Positions 16,308-25,014 are shown, counted from the stretch's first letter. The stretch: 43,419 bases of DNA from Acinetobacter lwoffii (GCF_024129735.1 NZ_JAMXXK010000029.1:1-43419), one strand, 5' to 3'. Program-made: numbers and translations. Notes: generated by a model not told the origin, from the letters alone.

Positions 16308-17087
16308 TTATTTTTCTACGAATGCACGTTCAATCACGTAGTCACCTAGAACGCCCATTTTTGGAGATTCTTTCAGACCGTGTTGGTCAAGAAGCGCAGC
16401 AACGTCATCTAGGAATGCAGGGCTACCGCATAACATGGCACGGTCAGTTTCCGGGTTGAAACGTGGCAGACCGATTTTTTCAAACAGTTCACCGGTTTCA
16501 ATCGCAGTGGTTACACGACCTTGATTTGGATATTCTTCACGGGTTACGGTTGGGTAATATACCAATTTTTCTTTCGCGCCGAGTTCAGAGAAGAATTCAT
16601 GATTTGGAACTTCATTCAGGATCAAATCTTGATAAGCCAGTTCTGAAATGAAACGGGTACCGTGAACTACGATAATCTTTTCAAAACGCTCGTAAGTTTC
16701 AGGATCGCGAATAGTCGAAAGGAACGGTGCAAGACCAGTACCAGAAGACAACAGGTACAGATTTTTACCTGGGTTCAAGTCATCCAGTACCAATGTACCT
16801 GTCGGCTTTTTAGAAACCAAAATGTCATCGCCGACTTTTACTTTCTGTAAAATCGAAGTCAGTGGACCATCAGGCACTTTAATTGAGAAAAATTCTAACT
16901 CTTCTTCGTAGTTGGCGCTTGCAATTGAATATGCGCGCATTAACGGCTTGCCATTGACTTCAAGGCCGATCATTACAAACTGACCGTTTTTAAAACGCAA
17001 AGCAGTGTCACGAGTCGTTTTAAAAGAGAATAAAGTATCATTCCAGTGGTGGACGTGAGTAATCTTTTCGACGTTAAAAGCAGCCAT
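16308..17087 (-). CDS. fpr: Ferredoxin/flavodoxin-NADP+ reductase
   Basis: FAD enzyme that passes electrons between NADPH and ferredoxin or flavodoxin; in gammaproteobacteria it often serves oxidative-stress response and Fe-S repair. The ATG at 17087 (MAAFNVEKITHVHHWND) is chosen over a TTG four codons upstream. The FAD-binding RAYSIAS motif (residues 51-57) and the NADP-binding SSGTGLAPFLS segment (about 114-124) are visible, as are the late LCGSPAFLDD motif and the C-terminal VIERAFVEK of the bacterial Fpr subclass. Length is 259 aa. It converges on the tandem lipoproteins and is divergent from trmO. Confidence 0.92.
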   Translation of the reverse strand: MAAFNVEKITHVHHWNDTLFSFKTTRDTALRFKNGQFVMIGLEVNGKPLMRAYSIASANYEEELEFFSIKVPDGPLTSILQKVKVGDDILVSKKPTGTLVLDDLNPGKNLYLLSSGTGLAPFLSTIRDPETYERFEKIIVVHGTRFISELAYQDLILNEVPNHEFFSELGAKEKLVYYPTVTREEYPNQGRVTTAIETGELFEKIGLPRFNPETDRAMLCGSPAFLDDVAALLDQHGLKESPKMGVLGDYVIERAFVEK

Positions 17088-17189
17088 TAAAGGTCTCAAT
17101 AAATTATCAAATTAGAACAGCTTGCTATTCTAATCTAAATTCATTCTCGATAAACTGAATATATTTAATTGAGCTTATCAAAAAAAGTG

Positions 17190-17912
17190 ATGATGACTGA
17201 ACTGACGCTGCCGATTATTGGTTATATGCGTTCTCCCTATAAAGAAAAATTTGGTATTCCTCGTCAGCCGAATCTGGTTCAGGTCGAAAGTTATATTGAA
17301 ATGGTCGGGCCTTATAATGATCTGCTCGCCTTCGAGGGGATTGAGGAATTTAGTCATCTTTGGCTGATCTGGCAATTTCATGACAATAAAAACCAGGACA
17401 ATAGCCAGTTTCGTCCACAAGTGCGTCCGCCACGTTTGGGCGGTAACAAGAAAATAGGCGTGTTTGCTACACGCAGCATGTATCGTCCATCACCGATTGG
17501 TTTATCTGTGGTCAAACTCAAAGAAGTGAGAAAGGTTGGCAAGCATGTTCAGGTGTATGTCACGGGGAGTGACTTGCTCGATGGCACGCCAATTATGGAT
17601 ATCAAACCTTATATTCAATATTCGGATGCTATCATTGAAGCACAAAGCGGTTATGCACAGGATGAACCATCACGTAAAACCGTCATTTGGAGCGATGAAG
17701 CGGAGCAGCAAAAGCAACAATTACTAGGAAATGGAAAAATTTCTGTGCAGACTATTCAGGAATTAGAAGCTGTCTTATCTCTAGATCCAAGACCTGCATA
17801 TCAGGAAGATGAAGAACGGGTATATGGGATGAAGTTTGCAAATGTTGATATCCATTTCAAAATTCATGCTCAGCAAGTGCTCATTGTTGCTATCCAGCAT
17901 ATTCCTTCCTAG
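17190..17912 (+). CDS. trmO: tRNA (t6A37) N6-methyltransferase TrmO
   Basis: TrmO/TsaA (YaeB, VirR-like) family: SAM-dependent methylation of t6A37 in threonine tRNA. Family motifs are seen from the N-terminus (IIGYMRSPYKEKFGIPRQP), in the FSHLWLIWQFH stretch and in KIGVFATRSMYRPSPIGLSVVKL, with DLLDGTPIMDIKPYI. The C-terminal lobe includes DPRPAYQ and YGMKFANVDIHF. The total of about 240 aa fits. The start is uncertain: two adjacent ATG codons at 17190 and 17193, no strong ribosome binding site, and an upstream TTG at 17169. The stop is 1 bp from the convergent DUF4010 gene, with no terminator between. Confidence 0.9.
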   Translation: MMTELTLPIIGYMRSPYKEKFGIPRQPNLVQVESYIEMVGPYNDLLAFEGIEEFSHLWLIWQFHDNKNQDNSQFRPQVRPPRLGGNKKIGVFATRSMYRPSPIGLSVVKLKEVRKVGKHVQVYVTGSDLLDGTPIMDIKPYIQYSDAIIEAQSGYAQDEPSRKTVIWSDEAEQQKQQLLGNGKISVQTIQELEAVLSLDPRPAYQEDEERVYGMKFANVDIHFKIHAQQVLIVAIQHIPS

Positions 17913-17913
17913 A

Positions 17914-19164
17914 TTATAGGTTCCACCACAACAAGCCGATCAACGCCGCCATATGCAAAATCTGCACAGGCGCAAAATAAAGGACAAACTTCCAGCCACC
18001 GGTCAAAGCGGCATTGGCTGACTTGGCCAGGGCATGAGCACCCAGACCTAAAAGCAGGGCATAAATCAGACGTATATTGGAGGGATCGCCTTGAACGACG
18101 ACACTGGCCATCGCGGCATGAATCTCGAATAAAGAGGCGAGCAAGGTCCCGGCCAGTAAGCCGGCATCCCCGAGCCAGACCTCCAGTCCGTAAACTCCAG
18201 CCTGAATCAATGTTAATGTGACTGCAATAATCACCGCTTCTTTTAAACTGAACATCTGGCTGTCTGATGATTCCATGCTCGGCGCAGGTTTTGCCTTGCG
18301 CAATAATAAAAACGCACAGGCTGCCAGAAGGATTACGGCAACTAAAGAGGGTAAGAGCAGGATTTTAAGCCAGCTCCAGGATACGCCCCCGACCACAATC
18401 AATAGCAACACAATAGTCGAGATACAGGACATCAGCGCGGCACCGGCATTCGATCGTGCATCCATTTCACCTTTACGGACCTGTAAGCCCAACTGAGCGA
18501 TGGTCGCCGTACTGGAAACAAAACCGGAAGCGATGGAGGACAGCATCAGGGCATTTTTAGTCGAGAAAAAGCGTTTCGCAATATGCGCCAAAGCTTGTAC
18601 CACTAAAATTAAGGTCAGTAATTTTAAAATAAGATAAGGGTTAAGCACTTCGCCCCAAAAAGGCCGGTCAGGGGTCAGCGGCAGACCAATCAAAATTAAG
18701 GCCAGTAATAATAGTCCATCCCTAAATTCGGCTTCTTTAATCCATTTTCCGGCAATATTGTGCATGGTATGTTTGGCCATCAAAATACCGGTTAAGAGCA
18801 CAGAAAGACCGGCTGCCAGAGGAATATTCCACAAACACATGGCGCCAACAAAATAGGTCATCACAAATGCAAGCTCTGTGGTAATGCCCGGATCATCTGG
18901 TTGATTTTTTATGGATAAAATGACCATACCACCCACGATCAAAGCACCTATTACAGCAATCACGATTCCAAAAAGGAAACACAGTGCGCCCAATAAAGCA
19001 CAGATCGCAAAGGAACGTAAGCCGGCAAAACTCGGCTGCTGCTCACGTTGCTTATGCCGTTCCCGCTCCAGACCAATTAGCAGGCCGCAGCCCAATGCCG
19101 AGGTGAGTATCGTGAGCAGTTCATGAAAAGAATGCGCATGCAGGGGAACCGCAGTCAAATCCAT
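17914..19164 (-). CDS. MgtC/DUF4010 family membrane protein
   Basis: Polytopic inner-membrane protein with about 10-12 hydrophobic helices. Residues about 18-140 form an MgtC-like N-terminal domain (GCGLLIGLERERHK, GLRSFAICALLGAL); the rest is the DUF4010 domain (SSIASGFVSSTATIAQLG, and MSCISTIVLLLIVVGG). The start is the ATG at 19164, because GAGG lies just upstream; an earlier ATG at 19179 would cover this site. Length is 416 aa. MgtC-like proteins are associated with Mg2+ stress and ATP synthase modulation, but the role of the DUF4010 architecture is not established. It converges with trmO, 1 bp apart. Confidence 0.82.
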   Translation of the reverse strand: MDLTAVPLHAHSFHELLTILTSALGCGLLIGLERERHKQREQQPSFAGLRSFAICALLGALCFLFGIVIAVIGALIVGGMVILSIKNQPDDPGITTELAFVMTYFVGAMCLWNIPLAAGLSVLLTGILMAKHTMHNIAGKWIKEAEFRDGLLLLALILIGLPLTPDRPFWGEVLNPYLILKLLTLILVVQALAHIAKRFFSTKNALMLSSIASGFVSSTATIAQLGLQVRKGEMDARSNAGAALMSCISTIVLLLIVVGGVSWSWLKILLLPSLVAVILLAACAFLLLRKAKPAPSMESSDSQMFSLKEAVIIAVTLTLIQAGVYGLEVWLGDAGLLAGTLLASLFEIHAAMASVVVQGDPSNIRLIYALLLGLGAHALAKSANAALTGGWKFVLYFAPVQILHMAALIGLLWWNL

Positions 19165-19373
19165 CTGTGACCTCAGCAAGCTAAGAGTTGATTATTTAAA
19201 AATATATGTGATGAGATCAGGTTTGCATAGATCAAAAATGTTGCAGTAGTGATCAAATCCATTCTTTACTTTCTTTTTGAGATTGAAATAGAAACGTACA
19301 TTCGATAGGTCGGGAGCATGCGAAAAACTGCAAAAACTTGTTATAGTGGAGGCAAGTTTGGGGACTGATAATA

Positions 19374-21131
19374 ATGAAATTTGACTTTGAAATTGATACG
19401 GCATGGTGTCTAGACCAACTCTTTAAAGACGGTAAAATCAGTGAACGCGACCGGATGCTGGTACAGACCACTCATCGGCAACGTGAACAATTAAAATGGC
19501 ACCCTTTACAGTGGATTGCCAATTTTAATCTGGTCGATCAGTCCCATCCCCAAACGACTTTGACCCTGAACCGTTTATGTCAGTGGCTGGCAGAAAAAAC
19601 CGGATTGATGTTCTATATTATTGATCCGCTTAAAGCTGATGTACAGGCATTGACCCATGTCATGTCGCAGGAATATGCACTGCGCAACCATATTTTGGCA
19701 GTAGAAATTCAGGCAGACAAAGTTCTGATCGCCACGGATCAGCCTTATAAAACCGAATGGGTGTCGAATCTCGAGCAAAATATTTCCCCGAAAAAAATAC
19801 AACGGGTATTACTGAATCCAGAACAATTACAACGTTATATTACTGAATATTATCAGGTCAGTCGTGCAGTCAGTGGTTCACAAAAATCCTCTGCCTATGA
19901 CCGGGAAAATAAGGGCGTCGAAGCCTTGCTACAGCTGGGTGACTCACAGAATCCGGATGCCAATGACCAGCATATTGTCAAACTGGTAGACTGGGTGTTG
20001 CAATTTGCCTTTGAGCAGGGCGCCAGTGATATTCACATGGAACCGCGTAAAGATACGGGCAAGATCCGTTTCCGGATTGATGGGGTGCTGCATACGATTT
20101 ACAACATGCCGGCCAATACATTGACCGCCGTCATTTCCCGAATCAAGATTCTGGGCCGGATGAATGTGGCGGAAAAACGTAAGCCACAGGATGGCCGTCT
20201 GAAAACCCGGACACCTAAAGGACAGGAAACTGAACTGCGTCTGTCGACCTTGCCGACCGCCTTTGGTGAAAAACTGGTGATGCGTATTTTCGATCCGGAA
20301 GTGCTGGTGAGAAGCTTCCAGCAACTCGGTTTTGAAGGCCATTTGCTCAATGACTGGAATAATCTCACCAGTCACAGTCATGGTATTATTCTGGTGACCG
20401 GCCCAACCGGTTCCGGTAAAACTACTACGCTTTATTCAACCTTGAAGCAGCTGGCGACTGAACAGGTCAACGTCTGTACCATTGAAGACCCGATCGAGAT
20501 GCTGGAACCCAGCTTTAACCAAATGCAGGTCAATAATGGTATCGATCTTGGCTTCGCTGACGGCGTGCGCGCACTGATGCGTCAAGATCCGGACATTATC
20601 ATGGTCGGGGAGATCCGTGATCAGGACACTGCCAATATGGCGATTCAGGCCGCATTGACCGGTCACCTGGTTCTCTCAACTTTACATACCAACGATGCGC
20701 CGTCGAGTCTGACCCGTCTGCATGATCTGGGCGTACAGCCATTTTTGACAGCAGCAACCATCTTGGGTGTTCTGGCTCAACGTCTGGTACGTAAGCTGTG
20801 TCCGCACTGCAAACAGGAAAGCTTCCTGAATGAACAGGAATGGCAGCATCTAGCTACGGATTATCCTTTGCCGCGACCGGAATTTGTCTTTAAGGCGGTA
20901 GGCTGTGAAGAATGCCGGCATACCGGCTATAAAGGCCGTATCGGGATTTATGAGTTTATGCCACTGAGTCTGACCACCAAACAGTTGATTGGTGCGGATG
21001 CTAACCTGAACCAGCTGCGTCAGCAGGCGAAAAAAGAAGGCGTAGAGCCGCTCAGAATTGCCGGGGCGCGCAAGATTCTGGAAGGTGTGACCACGCTTGA
21101 AGAAGTCCTGAGAGTGGTGCCCTTAAATTAA
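19374..21131 (+). CDS. gspE: GspE/PilB-family secretion/pilus assembly ATPase
   Basis: Hexameric assembly ATPase of type II secretion or type IV pili. Domains in order: an N-terminal domain (about 1-165) of the GspE_N kind, an N2/PAS-like domain (about 195-310, SDIHMEPRKDTGKIRFRIDG), and the RecA core with Walker A GPTGSGKT (343-350), the Asp box (TIEDPIE), Walker B region (DPDIIMVGEIRD) and His box (LSTLHTND). A zinc-binding tetracysteine motif is formed by Cys476, Cys479, Cys511 and Cys514. The length of 585 aa lies nearer PilB-like proteins. No gspF, pilC or pseudopilin gene is nearby, so T2SS versus pilus assignment is undecided. Confidence 0.85.
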   Translation: MKFDFEIDTAWCLDQLFKDGKISERDRMLVQTTHRQREQLKWHPLQWIANFNLVDQSHPQTTLTLNRLCQWLAEKTGLMFYIIDPLKADVQALTHVMSQEYALRNHILAVEIQADKVLIATDQPYKTEWVSNLEQNISPKKIQRVLLNPEQLQRYITEYYQVSRAVSGSQKSSAYDRENKGVEALLQLGDSQNPDANDQHIVKLVDWVLQFAFEQGASDIHMEPRKDTGKIRFRIDGVLHTIYNMPANTLTAVISRIKILGRMNVAEKRKPQDGRLKTRTPKGQETELRLSTLPTAFGEKLVMRIFDPEVLVRSFQQLGFEGHLLNDWNNLTSHSHGIILVTGPTGSGKTTTLYSTLKQLATEQVNVCTIEDPIEMLEPSFNQMQVNNGIDLGFADGVRALMRQDPDIIMVGEIRDQDTANMAIQAALTGHLVLSTLHTNDAPSSLTRLHDLGVQPFLTAATILGVLAQRLVRKLCPHCKQESFLNEQEWQHLATDYPLPRPEFVFKAVGCEECRHTGYKGRIGIYEFMPLSLTTKQLIGADANLNQLRQQAKKEGVEPLRIAGARKILEGVTTLEEVLRVVPLN

Positions 21132-21224
21132 TTTTGAAAATGAAGCAATCTTAAGATTCAATTCATCTTTGGCTGTTTTAATAGCATCATCGAAACAAGG
21201 CAAGACTTTAAAGAGGTAACTGCG

Positions 21225-21590
21225 ATGAAAATGATGATAAATACGGTTTTGGCAGCTGCATTGATGGGTTCTATCGCGACAGCTACGATAGCAAGTAGTG
21301 ACACGGCTGTGAATCAGGCCGCTTTTGCTAAATCGACTACAGTCAAACAGGCACTGGCCATGAAAGATGACAGCAAAGTTCAGCTCAAAGGTTATGTCGT
21401 GAAAGCAGTCGGTGATGAAAAATACCAGTTCCGCGACAGTACAGGCACCATTACGGTTGAGATTGATGACGAACTTTGGCAAGGCAAACCGATTTCAGCC
21501 AAAACACCGGTAATCATCACAGGTGAAATCGACATTGATTATAAACCGGCAAAACGTGTTGAAATTGAGGTTGATCAGGTTCGCTTCTAA
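21225..21590 (+). CDS. ygiW: YgiW/YdeI-family periplasmic OB-fold stress protein
   Basis: Member of the bacterial OB-fold (BOF) family of small periplasmic proteins linked to peroxide, acid and antimicrobial stress. It has a signal peptide (about residues 1-24, ending near TIASS). The mature OB-fold is recognisable from VKQALAMKDDSKVQLKGYVV, KYQFRDSTGTITVEIDDELW and the C-terminal VEIEVDQVRF. GAGG precedes the ATG. It lies directly upstream of a QseB/QseC-like two-component system, the same arrangement as ygiW-qseBC in enterobacteria. A strong terminator lies between (21631-21671), so transcription of the kinase genes may depend on a second promoter or read-through. Confidence 0.88.
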   Translation: MKMMINTVLAAALMGSIATATIASSDTAVNQAAFAKSTTVKQALAMKDDSKVQLKGYVVKAVGDEKYQFRDSTGTITVEIDDELWQGKPISAKTPVIITGEIDIDYKPAKRVEIEVDQVRF

Positions 21591-21630
21591 TATCGCCTGA
21601 TTTGCTGAAATCAGTTTGAACATAGCAACA

Positions 21631-21671
21631 AAAAACCACATGCAAGTTACCAAAAAGCATGTGGTTTTTTT
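21631..21671 (+). terminator. Terminator between ygiW and response regulator
   Basis: Stem AACCACATGC / GCATGTGGTT with a 13-nt loop, followed by a T tract. Confidence 0.85.
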
Positions 21672-21725
21672 GAGTCTGGAACTTTTTCAAGGCAAGATAG
21701 AACAAGGAAGCAAACGGAGCAGAAT

Positions 21726-22391
21726 ATGCGTATTCTTTTGGCGGAAGATGATCAGTCTCAGGCAGACAGTATCCAGACTTGGCTGGAAATGGACGGTTAT
21801 GTGATTGATCGGGTAGAGCGTGGTGATCATGCGATCCTAGCGATTGAGCAGCATAAATATGACTGTATTCTGCTGGATCGTGGCCTGCCGAATGCCACTG
21901 GAGATGACATTCTAAAAAGTTTGCGCAGCCAACAGCAAGATACACCGGTGATTTTTATTACGGCTAAAGACAGTATTGATGACCGGGTCGAAGGGCTGGA
22001 TCTGGGTGCCAATGATTATCTGGTCAAACCGTTTAGTCTGGAAGAGCTTTCGGCCCGGGTTCGTGCCCAGCTCAGGCTGAAACAGCAAACACCCAATCAT
22101 ATCCTGCACTGGCAGGATCTCAGTCTGGACACTCAAGCCAAAACCCTGACGAAAGCGGGTCAAGCGATTAATCTCACTGCGAAAGAATTTCAGATTCTAT
22201 ACAAGCTGATGCAGCAACCTGAACATATCGTCACCCGTGAACAGCTGGAAGAATCGCTGTATGCCTGGGGCGATGAAATTGAAAGTAATGCCATTGAAGT
22301 ATTTATCTATCAGCTGCGTAAAAAAATTGGCAGCCAGATGATCAAGACCATTCGCGGTCTGGGCTATCGCATGCATAAGGCTGAGGCTTAA
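21726..22391 (+). CDS. qseB: OmpR-family response regulator (QseB/PmrA-like)
   Basis: DNA-binding response regulator. The receiver domain (1-115) has acidic residues Glu7/Asp8/Asp9, the phospho-acceptor Asp51 (LLDRGLP), Thr79 (FITAKDS) and Lys101 (LVKPFS). The C-terminal winged-helix domain (about 125-221) has NLTAKEFQILYKLM and IRGLGYRM, the OmpR/PhoB signature. GGAG precedes the ATG. It overlaps nearly with the kinase gene (4 bp gap), so the pair is an operon. The upstream ygiW supports a QseB-like identity over other OmpR members, but the signal is unknown. Confidence 0.88.
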   Translation: MRILLAEDDQSQADSIQTWLEMDGYVIDRVERGDHAILAIEQHKYDCILLDRGLPNATGDDILKSLRSQQQDTPVIFITAKDSIDDRVEGLDLGANDYLVKPFSLEELSARVRAQLRLKQQTPNHILHWQDLSLDTQAKTLTKAGQAINLTAKEFQILYKLMQQPEHIVTREQLEESLYAWGDEIESNAIEVFIYQLRKKIGSQMIKTIRGLGYRMHKAEA

Positions 22392-22395
22392 CCCC

Positions 22396-23718
22396 ATGTC
22401 GGCTGCTATTTCCCTGCAAACCCGGCTAATTAAACATGCGCTGTTCAGTTCCATCTTGGCCGGAATATTGGCCTGGCTGCTGTTATTGGGAATTTCCAGT
22501 TATCAGGCCAGTCAGCTGCATGATGAATTAATGGAGCAGATTTCTGAGTTGCTGCTTGGCGATGTCACCCAGACTAAAGACGCCCAAGTGGATGAACTCA
22601 GTGAACAGTTTGATATCCAGTATGCCTTGTTGCTGGGTCAGCAGGTACTGACTACTTCGATTGATGATGAATTAATTAATACCATTCCAAAAGCACAGAA
22701 CAACGGCTTCCAGTTTGATTATGAGAATGGCCGTTTTATCCGGATATTGACTGCAGAAGATGACGACCTTCAGGTCAAAATCGTACAGCCACTTTCAGTA
22801 CGTTTCGATGAACTCTGGCAAACCACATTGGGCTTTGCCGGGATTTTATTCATTTTATGGCTAGTGCAATGGCTGATTTTGCGTGTTGCGATCAGACGCC
22901 AGCTAAGACCATTAAACAAGATTTCCCAGGCGATTGGTTCCAAAACTGCTCAGGATCTGAGTCCCATTAAAACGCCTGATCCTGAAATCACTGAACTGCA
23001 ACCGATTATTCGTCAGCTGAATGCCATGCTCGGCCGGTTGGAGAAATCACTGGCTGCTGAACAGCGTTTTACTGCAGATGCTTCACATGAGCTGCGTTCG
23101 CCCCTGTCTGCGATTCAAATGTGTCTACAGGTTTTAAAACGCAAATATCAAGATGATCCACAACTACCTCAGGCATTGCAGTTGATCCAGAATGATGTCA
23201 ACCGCGGTACGCAGGTGCTGGAAAATTTACTCTTGATGGCACGACTCGATCCGGAGCGCACAGAGCAATTACCAACGCAAACGATTAATCTTAAAAATTT
23301 GGTTCAGGAGGCTTTGCAGGCCTTGCAGCCTTTTGCAGAAGAAAAAGACATTCATTGGAATCTAAACCTTGAGGATGCTGTGATTGAAGCGAATCCAGAA
23401 CTGATTTTTAGCTGTATCCGCAATCTGGTCGACAATGCCATCCGTTATACGCCGCCGCAGGGACAGGTCGAGATCCGAACGGTTATTGAGCAGCATCAGA
23501 TACAGCTGTTGATTGAAAATTCAGGAGAGGGAATGAGCGCTGAGGTGCTGGAGCGTTTAGGTGAGCGTTTCTATCGAGCCTTAGGGACTCGCACTCAGGG
23601 TTCAGGTTTAGGCCTGTCCATTTGCCAGAAAATTATGGCACTGCATGCAGCTAAAATTGACTATGCGCCGTCGGATCTGGGCGGACTTAAAGTGTTATTG
23701 AGTTTTAAGCTTGAATAG
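22396..23718 (+). CDS. qseC: Sensor histidine kinase (QseC-like)
   Basis: Membrane sensor kinase partner of the preceding regulator. Transmembrane helices lie at about 17-37 and 143-163, with a ~105-residue periplasmic sensor part between. HAMP-like linker follows (about 165-220). The phospho-acceptor is His231 in FTADASHELRSPLSAIQM. The catalytic domain has the N box (RNLVDNAIRYTPP), the G1 region (SGEGMS) and G2 (GSGLGLSI). Length 440 aa is standard. In the QseC-type the periplasmic part is short and acidic, as here. The ligand cannot be inferred from sequence. Confidence 0.88.
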   Translation: MSAAISLQTRLIKHALFSSILAGILAWLLLLGISSYQASQLHDELMEQISELLLGDVTQTKDAQVDELSEQFDIQYALLLGQQVLTTSIDDELINTIPKAQNNGFQFDYENGRFIRILTAEDDDLQVKIVQPLSVRFDELWQTTLGFAGILFILWLVQWLILRVAIRRQLRPLNKISQAIGSKTAQDLSPIKTPDPEITELQPIIRQLNAMLGRLEKSLAAEQRFTADASHELRSPLSAIQMCLQVLKRKYQDDPQLPQALQLIQNDVNRGTQVLENLLLMARLDPERTEQLPTQTINLKNLVQEALQALQPFAEEKDIHWNLNLEDAVIEANPELIFSCIRNLVDNAIRYTPPQGQVEIRTVIEQHQIQLLIENSGEGMSAEVLERLGERFYRALGTRTQGSGLGLSICQKIMALHAAKIDYAPSDLGGLKVLLSFKLE

Positions 23719-23738
23719 CAAATCTCATGATCAGAAGA

Positions 23739-23770
23739 TTAAAAAGCAGTATGCGCTGATTCATACTGCT
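23739..23770 (-). terminator. hemP terminator
   Basis: Stem AGCAGTATG / CATACTGCT (23745-23753 and 23762-23770); on the minus strand it is followed by a short U tract. It also lies after qseC. Confidence 0.65.
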
Positions 23771-23805
23771 GCTTCCCACGTTTGTTATTATTAGAACTGA
23801 TTTAA

Positions 23806-23976
23806 TTATTTGGTCAGAATAAGACGGTTATTGCGGGTCAGACGCAAGCGGTATTCTTCGCCGGCATGCATGATCCGGATTTCACGACCCAGTGCAAAAA
23901 GATTGTTGGAGTGCAGCATTGGCAAAGCATGGTGAGTATCATTGTTACGGGTAAATAAGCTAAATGGGGCGTTCAT
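23806..23976 (-). CDS. hemP: Hemin uptake protein HemP
   Basis: Small HemP-family protein (56 aa from this start). The C-terminal signature REIRIMHAGEEYRLRLTRNNRLILTK matches the family, in which the HxGxxYxLRxTxxxKLILTK pattern is conserved. The start is placed at the ATG at 23976, preceded by GGAGTCGACGGA, because the longer frame up to 24057 would run through the Fur box and promoter at 24009-24042; the short form also fits the family size. HemP is tied to haem utilisation and iron-responsive control in several proteobacteria. No haem receptor gene is adjacent here. Confidence 0.85.
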   Translation of the reverse strand: MNAPFSLFTRNNDTHHALPMLHSNNLFALGREIRIMHAGEEYRLRLTRNNRLILTK

Positions 23977-24008
23977 TCCGTCGACTCCGTGGTGTGTTTT
24001 GGATTGAT

Positions 24009-24042
24009 TTAAATGATAATCATTATCGAATAGGTCTGTCAA
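24009..24042 (-). promoter_or_regulatory. Fur box and sigma-70 promoter of hemP
   Basis: The 19-mer at 24009-24027 matches 16 of 19 positions of the classical Fur consensus GATAATGATAATCATTATC. On the minus strand a perfect -35 TTGACA (24042-24037) is followed after 18 bp by TATCAT, so the Fur box overlaps the spacer and -10, the expected position for repression under iron-replete conditions. Confidence 0.88.
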
Positions 24043-24114
24043 CGAAATATTGAGCAATTTATAAAAAACTCTAATTTGCTTACAATCTGTAAAACTTCAA
24101 CGGTTCTGTACATC

Positions 24115-25014
24115 ATGACTAAAGCTACGATTCATGTCGCAATTGCGCTTTTATTTCATCAAAATCAGGTTCTAGTCGGCTGGCGTGAGGCCAAGCAGCA
24201 TCAGGGCAATAAATATGAATTTCCAGGCGGAAAAGTTGAACAGGGTGAATTACCAGTCGAAGCTTGCCGCCGTGAAGTGATTGAAGAGGTCGGTGTTGAT
24301 ATTGAACGCTGGCATGCCTCTGATTTTATTTCTCATGAATATGAAGATCTCATCGTCAATTTGCATATTTTCCATGCTTTAGTACAGCCTGCTCAACTGG
24401 CTGAAATCAAACAGCCTTGGCGCTGGTACAGCCGGGAAGAACTTGGTCAGCTGAATTTTCCGAAAGCCAATCAGTCCATAATTCAAAAGCTGCAATGGCC
24501 GCAGCGCATCAAGATTGCTGAAGATCTGGATATCTTATCAAGTCTGGATACAGATCAAATGTTGTATTGGCGCGTGGAAGCAACGCCTGAACGGATCATG
24601 CAAGTACAGCAATATCCGGTAGATCAACTCTCCAAGTTAATCATTAATCAGCAGCTTTGGTCACAACTGAATGAATTGCAGCAGCAGACGATTCGCACGA
24701 TTCATCTAAAACAGACTCAATTGATGGACTTGAAACAAGGCGAACTTAAATCTGGCTATCGTTATCTGGCAGCTTGTCATGACCTGACCGCTTTAATGCA
24801 TGCAGAACAGATCGGCTGTGAAGCGGCTTTACTCAGTCCGGTACTGGCGACAGCGACTCATCCAGAAACACCTGCGCTAGGCTGGGAACAATTCAAGCAA
24901 ATGGCAGAGCAGGTACAGATTCCGGTTTTTGCTTTAGGCGGAATGAAGGCTGATGAGCTCGATTATGCAAAAAGCCAACATGCTTATGGCATTGCCGGCA
25001 TTCGCTATATTTAA
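24115..25014 (+). CDS. Nudix hydrolase / thiamine-phosphate-synthase-like fusion (MutT-ThiE)
   Basis: Two-domain protein. Residues about 1-130 are a MutT-type Nudix domain: the Nudix box runs from GGKVEQGELPVEACRREVIEEVG, matching GX5EX7REUXEEXGU. The C-terminal half (about 150-299) resembles ThiE, a TIM-barrel thiamine phosphate synthase, with YLAACHDLTALMHAEQIG, AALLSPVLATATHPETPALGWEQF and a terminal FALGGMKADEL. This fusion is known in other gammaproteobacteria, where the ThiE part is usually of doubtful catalytic status. The ATG at 24115 is chosen over a TTG at 24076. It probably cleans up oxidised dNTPs such as 8-oxo-dGTP; role of the second domain unknown. Confidence 0.85.
   Translation: MTKATIHVAIALLFHQNQVLVGWREAKQHQGNKYEFPGGKVEQGELPVEACRREVIEEVGVDIERWHASDFISHEYEDLIVNLHIFHALVQPAQLAEIKQPWRWYSREELGQLNFPKANQSIIQKLQWPQRIKIAEDLDILSSLDTDQMLYWRVEATPERIMQVQQYPVDQLSKLIINQQLWSQLNELQQQTIRTIHLKQTQLMDLKQGELKSGYRYLAACHDLTALMHAEQIGCEAALLSPVLATATHPETPALGWEQFKQMAEQVQIPVFALGGMKADELDYAKSQHAYGIAGIRYI

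Noticed and set aside
24009..24057. N-terminal extension of hemP up to 24057
   Set aside because: It would contain the Fur box and promoter; the ATG at 23976 with GGAG upstream is better supported.
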